Source: an uncultured Oscillospiraceae bacterium
Lineage (GTDB): Bacteria > Bacillota > Clostridia > Oscillospirales > Acutalibacteraceae
Direction of reading: 5' to 3'
NCBI GenBank assembly: GCA_949293315.1
Contig: CASFCH010000011.1
Span: 1 to 51,269 of the forward strand
Length of the DNA stretch: 51,269 bases
Positions 45,837 through 51,269 of the stretch are shown here, piece after piece. Both the position numbers and the translations under genes were made by a program. Position 1 is the first letter of the stretch. Every line of letters begins with the position of its first letter. A model generated the notes under the pieces. That model saw nothing but the letters and a program-made list of their open reading frames with translations, searched no databases and was not told the origin of the DNA.

Positions 45837-47365
45837 GATACGTCAGCGCTCCCTTCCAAAAACAGCTGCTCGAGTGTCAGCTCGCCGTCCACATATGCCT
45901 GTGCCCGGTCGGAGAGCTGGGTGTCATAGCTCTCGAGGAACTGGACGGTCTCATCATATTTTTCCGTATCGCCCACCGCATGGCAGATAACGGCGAGCAC
46001 ATTCGTGGTGTTGACGGTGGCGCTGGCGTTAAACGCCGTCTCCGCGTCGGTTCGGGCATTGGCGGTATCCCCCTGCAGGAGGTAGACAATGGCGCGCTGA
46101 CGGAGCAGCTCGGGGTTGTTTTCGCTGACCTCCAGCCCGGCCGCAATCGCGTCAAGCGCGGCGGTGTAGTCCTTCTGCCGGCGGTAGAGCGCCGCCCGGG
46201 CGGCGTAGGCGTTGGGGTCGTCCCGATTGTCGCGGAGCATCTCGTCGCACAGCGCGAAGGCCTCGTCATATTCCCCGGCCTGCCCCAGACACTTGGCCAG
46301 TTCCGGATAGTATAGCCACTTGTAGTCCTCGCTGCCGGAGTCCTTCATCTGATTGAGATAGCCGATCTGGGTCTGGATATCCTTTCCGCAGATCTTAGCC
46401 AGATAGAATTCATAATAGTACACGATCATCGGATCGTAGTCGTCGGGCGATGCGGTCTCCCCGGTGGCGTCGGTGGCCCCCTGACCGCTGAGCAGCGCGT
46501 CAAACTGGGCCATCAGATCGTCATAGGGGATCTCGGAGGCCGGCTTTGTCTCGTAGTCGGCGATAATGGCGTAGGCCGCATCGGCTGTGGTGTTGAACGC
46601 GGTGAGCTTTTCGTTGATCCGGGAGAGCGTGCGGTCCTCCTCGATCTCCTCTTCGGTAAATTCAGAAGAGAGGATGGACTGTACATTCTGGATATATCCG
46701 AATTCCCACAGGGCGCGGACCATGCGCTTGAGCATCGGCTTGCTGCTCACGCCCTGACCGTACAGGTCAAAGTAGGCGTTGAGCCCCTGAACGGGGTGGT
46801 GCTCCAAAAGCAGCTTGTGGGCGGACGCCTGGGCCGTGTAGTCGGAGACGATCCCGCGCATACTGTACCCGGACAGGGCGATCACGGCGGCGACAAACAG
46901 GATCACCGGGATCATGTACCACCGGACGGGGCGGTGCTTCATGCTCTCGCGGCACGCCTCGCAGTAGGGGTAATCCTCCCCGCGCTCCCGGCTGCGCTCG
47001 TTTTTCTGGCAGCAGTAGCAGAGATTTTCGTCAAACGGCTCTTCCGCCTCGGGGGCGCTGTCCGCCGCCTCAGAAAGGGAGTCCTCCTCAATGAGAACAG
47101 GGGTGTCTCCCACTGTGATCAGGCGGTCCCAGTCGCTGATCCCGGCGTGCGCATCCGTCTCCGCGTCGGACGGCGCGTCTGTTTCGCCGCCGGACGGCTC
47201 CTTCTTCTGCGCGGCCTGCGCCGTCTGTTCGTCCAGCTCCCGCTGGAAAATATCGCGCAGCTCCTCCAGCTCCCGGTTCAGGTCCTCCCCCTCCGGAGCG
47301 GGAGCGGCGCCCTTTTTCTCCTCCTCGGGCGTGTCGGGACGGTTTTCCTTTTCCCTGTCGTTCAA
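45833..47365 (-). CDS. TPR-repeat membrane protein with zinc-ribbon-like cysteines
   Basis: About 510 residues. The first 120 are acidic and disordered (Glu/Asp/Pro/Ala-rich). A four-cysteine site follows (CYCC and CEAC, about 118-140), then one membrane helix (about 150-172). The remaining 340 residues are helical with TPR-like repeats near the C-terminus (ALCDEMLRDNRDDPNAYAAR, ALDAIAAGLEVSENNPELL). The start is TTG 47365, seven bases after AGGAGG; an ATG further upstream at 47446 has no site. Topology suggests the cysteines inside and the TPR outside. Function unknown. Confidence 0.72.
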   Translation of the reverse strand: MNDREKENRPDTPEEEKKGAAPAPEGEDLNRELEELRDIFQRELDEQTAQAAQKKEPSGGETDAPSDAETDAHAGISDWDRLITVGDTPVLIEEDSLSEAADSAPEAEEPFDENLCYCCQKNERSRERGEDYPYCEACRESMKHRPVRWYMIPVILFVAAVIALSGYSMRGIVSDYTAQASAHKLLLEHHPVQGLNAYFDLYGQGVSSKPMLKRMVRALWEFGYIQNVQSILSSEFTEEEIEEDRTLSRINEKLTAFNTTADAAYAIIADYETKPASEIPYDDLMAQFDALLSGQGATDATGETASPDDYDPMIVYYYEFYLAKICGKDIQTQIGYLNQMKDSGSEDYKWLYYPELAKCLGQAGEYDEAFALCDEMLRDNRDDPNAYAARAALYRRQKDYTAALDAIAAGLEVSENNPELLRQRAIVYLLQGDTANARTDAETAFNASATVNTTNVLAVICHAVGDTEKYDETVQFLESYDTQLSDRAQAYVDGELTLEQLFLEGSADVS

Positions 47366-47490
47366 GGCAATGCCTCCTAACTGGTTATTTGCCGCACTGC
47401 GGCACGGATATGAAGATATTTTACCATAGCCGGAGCATATTTTCAAACGGAATCAAAAAGTTTACAAAGTGCGGACAGCTTTGCAAAGAT

Positions 47491-47778
47491 TTAACCGGAG
47501 CCGGGGTCCAGAACAGGCAGCATAAACCGCGCGCCGAGAACAAAGCCCTGGGCAAAGGCCTGTGCGCACTCCTCATAGCTCAGGTCGTTGCGCGCGGCGA
47601 GAAGCTCCTCCAGACGGTCTGCAGCTCGGGGAACGGCCGAACGCAGCTCTTGGGCAACCTTCGTCCGGGCGATGTTGTATGCCTCCTGCGCCAGACGGCG
47701 GCTCGCGGTGGGCGGGGGCTCCTGCTCCCAGGGGGCGATTTGCCCGTCATAGAGGGCTCGCAAAATGTCGTCATACAT
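47491..47778 (-). CDS. Small helical protein, DUF6809-like
   Basis: 95 residues. It opens with MYDDILRALYDGQIAPWEQ and ends with YEECAQAFAQGFVLGARFMLPVL, a pattern seen in DUF6809 proteins of Clostridia. The assignment is by resemblance only. ATG 47778 has AAAGGAG eight bases upstream. It lies 125 bases before the TPR gene in the same direction, so cotranscription is possible. Confidence 0.65.
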   Translation of the reverse strand: MYDDILRALYDGQIAPWEQEPPPTASRRLAQEAYNIARTKVAQELRSAVPRAADRLEELLAARNDLSYEECAQAFAQGFVLGARFMLPVLDPGSG

Positions 47779-47818
47779 GCCGCTTTCTCCTTTCAATCAT
47801 TAAAATGACTGCCGGCCC

Positions 47819-47847
47819 TTGCAAACGCCTCTGTTTTGTGCTATAGT
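47819..47847 (+). promoter_or_regulatory. Promoter of the TPP-riboswitch operon
   Basis: TTGCAA (47819-47824), 17 bases, TATAGT (47842-47847) with an extended TG-C. The start falls just before the aptamer. Confidence 0.75.
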
Positions 47848-47869
47848 AAAAGTCGAGCAAAACCGAATA

Positions 47870-47965
47870 CCGACAAGGGGCGCTGACGGATGTCGGCTGA
47901 GATCGGAGCTAACCTGCTCCAGTCCCTCAAACCTGATCCGGGTAATGCCGGCGTAGGAATGTTTT
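47870..47965 (+). promoter_or_regulatory. TPP riboswitch aptamer (THI element)
   Basis: The conserved cores GGGGCGCTGACG, GGCTGAGAT and ACCTGATCCGGGTAATGCC followed by GGCGTAGGAA are present in the right order, with a P3 hairpin CGGAGC/GCTCC between. It senses thiamine pyrophosphate and controls the uptake genes downstream. Confidence 0.95.
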
Positions 47966-47972
47966 CCACAAC

Positions 47973-48017
47973 AGCCTTGCGGCATGACGACGGTATCCGC
48001 AACGGCTCTATTTTTTT
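47973..48017 (+). terminator. Riboswitch-linked transcription terminator
   Basis: AGCCTTGCGG (47973-47982) pairs with CCGCAACGGCT (47997-48007) with one bulge, followed by seven Ts (48011-48017). Its place between aptamer and first gene indicates control by premature termination. Confidence 0.85.
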
Positions 48018-48036
48018 ATTCAGGAGGTTTTTACCA

Positions 48037-48336
48037 ATGAACGCAAGTGTCGCAATTCAGGTACTGCCCAAGGTCGACGGGGACAGGGAGGTCGTGCGCA
48101 TCGTAGACGAGGTGATCGACTACATCAAAAGCACCGGCCTGCACTATTATGTAGGGCCCTTTGAGACCACGATCGAGGGCGACAGCTATGACCAGCTGAT
48201 GGAGATTGTCGCCGAGTGCCAGCGGGTCGCCATCCGTGCGGGCGCGCCGTCCGTCTCCGCCTATGTCAAGATCGTCTATAAGCCGGAAGGCGGTGTCCTC
48301 ACCATCGATGAGAAAGTTACAAAGCATCACCAATAA
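48037..48336 (+). CDS. Thiamine/HMP-binding protein, MTH1187/YkoF family
   Basis: A 99-residue single-domain protein with a ferredoxin-like fold pattern: VAIQVLPKV at the start, GLHYYVGPFETTIEG in the middle, and AYVKIVYKPEGG at the end. These are hallmarks of the MTH1187/YkoF thiamine-binding group. The ATG at 48037 has AGGAGG nine bases upstream. First gene after the TPP riboswitch. It may bind thiamine or its pyrimidine in the cytoplasm. Its 3' end overlaps the permease gene by 29 bases. Confidence 0.88.
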   Translation: MNASVAIQVLPKVDGDREVVRIVDEVIDYIKSTGLHYYVGPFETTIEGDSYDQLMEIVAECQRVAIRAGAPSVSAYVKIVYKPEGGVLTIDEKVTKHHQ

Positions 48337-49081
48337 GCTCGCGCCGGTGCTGGCGATCGCCGCCGTACTGCTGATCTGGCTCTCCGTGACGGAGTCCAAG
48401 GTGATGCCCGCGTACATGCTGCCGTCCCCGGTGGATGTGTGCAAAGCGCTCGTCTCAGACTTTGGCACGCTGATGGAGCATGCGGCCGTCACGCTGACCG
48501 AGGCATTCGCCGGGCTGGGGATCGGAATTCTGCTGTCCTTTGTGATCGCCACGCTGATGGACCGCTTTAACTTTTTATATAAGGCGCTCTATCCGCTGAT
48601 GGTCATCACGCAGACGATCCCCACCGTGGCGATCGCGCCGCTGCTGGTGCTGTGGATGGGGTTTGATATGGCGCCGAAGATCACACTGGTGGTCATCACG
48701 ACGTTTTTCCCCATCACGGTCAGCCTGCTCGACGGCTACCGTAGCGCGGACCCGGACGCCATCGCCCTGCTGCGCAGCATGGGCGCCGGGAAGTTTCAGA
48801 TATTTCGTTATATCAAATTTCCCTCCTCGATCGGGCACTTCTTCTCCGGCCTGCGCGTATCTGCCTCCTACTCGGTGGTGGGCGCGGTCATTGCGGAGTG
48901 GCTCGGCGGTTTTGAGGGGCTCGGCGTGTACATGACGCGCGTGCGCAAGGCGTATGCGTTCGACAAGATGTTTGCCGTGATCATTTTTATTATTGTTGTA
49001 AGCCTGCTGCTGATGCTTCTGGTCTCCGTGATCAGAAAGCTTTCCATGCCGTGGGAAAGAAAAGGAGAAAATAAGCGATGA
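48308..49081 (+). CDS. thiX: ABC transporter permease for thiamine precursor (ThiX-type)
   Basis: A 257-residue permease with six membrane helices. It has the binding-protein-dependent EAA-like loop SLLRSMGAGKFQIFRYIKFP, which contacts the ATPase. ATG 48308 starts within the previous gene, and its own stop overlaps thiY (ATGA), so the genes are coupled. The SsuC/TauC-like fold with TPP control and a THI5-type binding protein points to pyrimidine (HMP or formylaminopyrimidine) uptake. Confidence 0.88.
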   Translation: MRKLQSITNKLAPVLAIAAVLLIWLSVTESKVMPAYMLPSPVDVCKALVSDFGTLMEHAAVTLTEAFAGLGIGILLSFVIATLMDRFNFLYKALYPLMVITQTIPTVAIAPLLVLWMGFDMAPKITLVVITTFFPITVSLLDGYRSADPDAIALLRSMGAGKFQIFRYIKFPSSIGHFFSGLRVSASYSVVGAVIAEWLGGFEGLGVYMTRVRKAYAFDKMFAVIIFIIVVSLLLMLLVSVIRKLSMPWERKGENKR

Positions 49082-50091
49082 AAGTAAAACAGATTTTAGC
49101 GGGCGGCACTGCCGCTCTCATGGCGCTGTCCCTGGCCGCCTGCACGGCGGGAGAGGGGGCGCAGGCGAATCAGGAGCTTGAAAAGATCACCTTCTGCCTG
49201 GACTGGACGCCCAACACCAACCACACGGGGCTCTATGTGGCGCAGGACAAGGGCTATTTTAAGGATGCGGGCTTTGAGGTGGAGATCGTCCAGCCGCCGG
49301 AGGGCGGTTCGGCCTCCATGTGCGCCGCCGGGCAGGCGCAGTTCGCCATCGACGCGCAGGACACGATGGCGGCCTCCCTCGCCATTGACGAGCCCCTGCC
49401 CATCACGGCGGTGGCCGCGCTGATCCAGCACAACACCTCCGGGATCATCTCCCGCAAGGGGGAGGGTATGGACCGGCCAAAGGGGATGGAAAACCATACC
49501 TACGCCACGTGGGACAATCCCATCGAGCAGGCGATCCTGAAGAATCTGGTGGAGGCGGACGGCGGCGATTTCTCCAAAGTCACCCTGATCCCGAACAATA
49601 TCACCGATGAGGCCGCCGCCCTTCAGGCGCATCAGGCGGACGCCATCTGGATCTACTATGCGTGGTCCGGCATCAACGCGGAGCTGAGCGGACTCGATTT
49701 TGATTACTTTGCCCTGCGCGACTTAAATCCCACCTTTGACTACTATACGCCGGTCATTATTGCCAACAACGATTATCTTGCCCAGCACGGCGACAGCGCC
49801 AAGAAATTCCTGGAGGCGGTGAAAAAGGGATATGAGTACGCCATCGCCAATCCGGAAGAGGCCGCTCAGATCCTGATCGACGGCGATACGACCGGTTCCC
49901 TGAACGGCTCCGAGGAGCTTGTAACCGCTAGCCAAAAGTGGCTTGCCAATGAGTACAAATCGGACGTGGAGCAGTGGGGCTACATTGATCCCGCCCGCTG
50001 GGACGGCTTCTATCAGTGGCTGTGGGACAATCAGCTGATCGCCAAAGAGCTGCCCGCCGGCACCGGCTATACAAACGACTATCTGTCCTGA
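49078..50091 (+). CDS. thiY: Substrate-binding lipoprotein, NMT1/THI5-like (ThiY-type)
   Basis: A 337-residue binding lipoprotein (lipobox LAAC, Cys22). The mature N-terminus ITFCLDWTPNTNHTGLYVAQDKGYF is the classical NMT1/THI5-like motif for pyrimidine-precursor binding, with GGSASMCAAGQAQFAI following. Expected to capture HMP or formylaminopyrimidine outside the cell and deliver it to the permease. The Tyr/Trp-rich stretch IWIYYAW may form the ring-stacking pocket. Confidence 0.92.
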   Translation: MKVKQILAGGTAALMALSLAACTAGEGAQANQELEKITFCLDWTPNTNHTGLYVAQDKGYFKDAGFEVEIVQPPEGGSASMCAAGQAQFAIDAQDTMAASLAIDEPLPITAVAALIQHNTSGIISRKGEGMDRPKGMENHTYATWDNPIEQAILKNLVEADGGDFSKVTLIPNNITDEAAALQAHQADAIWIYYAWSGINAELSGLDFDYFALRDLNPTFDYYTPVIIANNDYLAQHGDSAKKFLEAVKKGYEYAIANPEEAAQILIDGDTTGSLNGSEELVTASQKWLANEYKSDVEQWGYIDPARWDGFYQWLWDNQLIAKELPAGTGYTNDYLS

Positions 50092-50093
50092 AG

Positions 50094-50837
50094 ATGATGG
50101 ATGTTTTAACAGTTGAGCATGTCTCCAAACGGTTTGGAGAGCATCAGGTGCTCGAGGATATCAGCGTCTCCCTGCGGAAGGGGGAGATCGTCTCCCTGCT
50201 GGGGGTGAGCGGAGCCGGAAAGACGACACTCTTCAACGTGATCTCCGGCCTCTATACGCCGGAGGCGGGGCGGGTGATCCTGAACGGGGAGGATGTGACC
50301 GGAAAGCCCGGCAGGATCAGCTACATGCTCCAGAAAGATCTGCTGCTGCCATATCGGACGGTGGTGGATAACGTCGCCCTCCCGCTGATTATTAAGGGGA
50401 CTCCAAAGCAGGAGGCCCGCGCCCGGGCGGGAGAGCTTTTTGCCCGGTTTGGGCTGGAAGGCACGCAGAAAAAGTACCCGCACCAGCTCTCCGGCGGCAT
50501 GCGCCAGCGCGCGGCCCTGCTGCGCACGTATCTGGCGTCCGACGGCGTGGCCCTGCTCGATGAGCCGTTCAGTGCGCTGGATACGATTACCAAGGGCGCC
50601 ATGCATGAGTGGTATCTCGGGATCATGGATCAGATTGATCTGTCCACCATTTTTATTACGCACGATATGGATGAGGCGGTCAAGCTCTCCGACCGGATCT
50701 ATATCCTCTCGGGGAGTCCCGGCCGTATCACGGATGAGATCGTGGTGGATGCCCCCCGGCCGAGGCCGCATGATTTTGATCTGACGCCGGAATTCCTCGC
50801 ATACAAGCGCCGTATCGCACAGAGCCTGATCCTGTGA
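50094..50837 (+). CDS. thiZ: ABC transporter ATPase for thiamine precursor (ThiZ-type)
   Basis: A 247-residue ATPase energising the ThiXY system. Walker A GVSGAGKTT is at residues 37-45, the signature LSGGMRQRAA and the Walker B VALLDEPFSALD follow, and the switch His is in FITHDMDEA. Two adjacent ATGs (50094, 50097) are possible starts; no strong SD is seen, so it probably relies on coupling to thiY, which stops three bases earlier. Last gene of the operon. Confidence 0.92.
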   Translation: MMDVLTVEHVSKRFGEHQVLEDISVSLRKGEIVSLLGVSGAGKTTLFNVISGLYTPEAGRVILNGEDVTGKPGRISYMLQKDLLLPYRTVVDNVALPLIIKGTPKQEARARAGELFARFGLEGTQKKYPHQLSGGMRQRAALLRTYLASDGVALLDEPFSALDTITKGAMHEWYLGIMDQIDLSTIFITHDMDEAVKLSDRIYILSGSPGRITDEIVVDAPRPRPHDFDLTPEFLAYKRRIAQSLIL

Positions 50838-50840
50838 GAA

Positions 50841-50878
50841 CCGCCCCGCACACGTTTTGATGTGCGGGGTGGCTTTTT
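50841..50878 (+). terminator. Terminator of the thiamine-precursor operon
   Basis: CCGCCCCGCACA (50841-50852) paired with TGTGCGGGGTGG (50861-50872; one G-U), then CTTTTT. Confidence 0.93.
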
Positions 50879-50899
50879 ACTTTCTGTCAGTCCCGCTTT

Positions 50900-51026
50900 C
50901 GGAACGCCGAGGGCGGCGTTCCCTACGAGGGGTACAGACTTTTTCCGTGTGCCCCGCAAAAAGTTGAGCGCGCACTCGCAAGCGAACAGACGCGGCGGCG
51001 TTCCCTGCGAGGATTGTACAGACTTT
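50900..51026 (+). repeat. Repeat B, copies 3 and 4, with repeat C-like sequence between
   Basis: Copy 3 (50900-50942) has the GGAACGCC/GGCGTTCC hairpin plus CTACGAGGGG and TACAGACTTT. Copy 4 (50993-51026) keeps GGCGGCGTTCCCTGCGAGG and TACAGACTTT. Between them is a CCGCAAAAAGT piece like repeat C. No gene lies in 50838-51137. Confidence 0.7.
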
Positions 51027-51048
51027 CTCCGGGTGGAGGAGACAGGAA

Positions 51049-51080
51049 AAGGTCCCCGCTCCTTTTGGAGCGGGGACCTT
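51049..51080 (-). terminator. Terminator for the surface protein gene at the right edge
   Basis: A perfect 14-bp stem (51049-51062 with 51067-51080) around TTTT. On the minus strand it ends in TTTTCC, about 57 bases after the surface protein stop. Confidence 0.8.
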
Positions 51081-51137
51081 CCCACAATAGCCCTTATACA
51101 GGATGATCAAAAAAGGGGTGATTAAAAGGATTTGTAA

Positions 51138-51269
51138 TTAGTCGGCCTTCCTCTTCTTTGCAAGGACAAGGACCGCACCGGCCGCAAGCACGCCTGCGCC
51201 CGCGACAACCGCGAACATCGCGTCGCCCGTGCCGGGGTTGGTGTTGTCACCGGCATCCGTTGTGGGCTC
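51138..51269 (-). CDS. C-terminal end of a wall-anchored surface protein (5' part outside window)
   Basis: The last 43 codons of a minus-strand gene, open to the window edge. It shows a sortase sorting signal: NPGTGD, then a hydrophobic helix rich in Ala, Val and Gly, then the positively charged tail KKRKAD and TAA (51140-51138). The sorting motif is an NPxTG variant of LPXTG, common in gut Clostridia. The functional domains lie outside the window. Confidence 0.82.
   Translation of the reverse strand, partial: EPTTDAGDNTNPGTGDAMFAVVAGAGVLAAGAVLVLAKKRKAD

Overview
The window reads as chromosomal DNA of a GC-rich, strictly anaerobic Gram-positive bacterium of the class Clostridia. It looks most like a gut Oscillospirales/Ruminococcaceae-type organism, but that placement is an inference from gene content only. 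Evidence for anaerobic life is the anaerobic ribonucleotide reductase pair (nrdD, nrdG) and a full-length pyruvate:ferredoxin oxidoreductase. Evidence for a Gram-positive envelope is several lipoprotein signals and a sortase-type C-terminal anchor at the right edge. Promoters are sigma-A-like with 17-base spacers, and Shine-Dalgarno sequences are strong. Glycan genes (GH29 fucosidase, GH123-like, GH43-like, sialate esterase-like, DUF4874/DUF4832 lipoprotein) suggest growth on host or plant glycans.

Layout. 1-2000: the end of an AT-richer type I restriction locus (hsdR 3' part plus a YgjP-type metallopeptidase) lying against the 3' side of a tRNA-Ala gene, as at an island border. 2240-4300: an ABC-F ATPase gene whose about 286-nt leader carries an 11-codon ORF and mutually exclusive hairpins, then a divergent promoter with twin operators. 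4383-7911: a redox operon (iron alcohol dehydrogenase, flavodoxin, TetR regulator, lipoprotein flavodoxin, iron-sulfur flavoprotein). 8040-15594: GH43-like protein, nth, glyA, an Imm5-like protein, marR-MATE, a zinc-ribbon TM2 protein and an AI-2E family permease. 15912-18393: hom-lysC. 18598-26487: an orphan condensation-domain protein with a membrane partner, unknown membrane proteins, fba, a PAP2 phosphatase and a Crp/Fnr regulator.

26658-29356: nrdDG, apparently controlled from a palindrome shared with the divergent crp/fnr gene. 29357-30091: a gene-free stretch made of dispersed repeats. 30092-37642: glycan genes, a nucleotidyltransferase-bcp-nudix cluster and gdhA. 37714-42982: a CNNM/CorC-type protein and pyruvate:ferredoxin oxidoreductase. 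43001-45197: repeats around the GH29 gene. 45300-47778: a TPR/zinc-ribbon membrane operon. 47819-50837: a TPP-riboswitch-controlled thiamine-precursor uptake operon. 50838-51269: more repeats and the 3' end of a wall-anchored surface protein.

I did not find a clear new multi-gene system. The strongest signals worth following are regulatory: the ABC-F leader attenuator, the Crp/Fnr palindrome centred at about -41.5 of nrdD, and an internal translation start in lysC. The repeat structures around the fucosidase gene and the lipoprotein flavodoxin are the next best leads.
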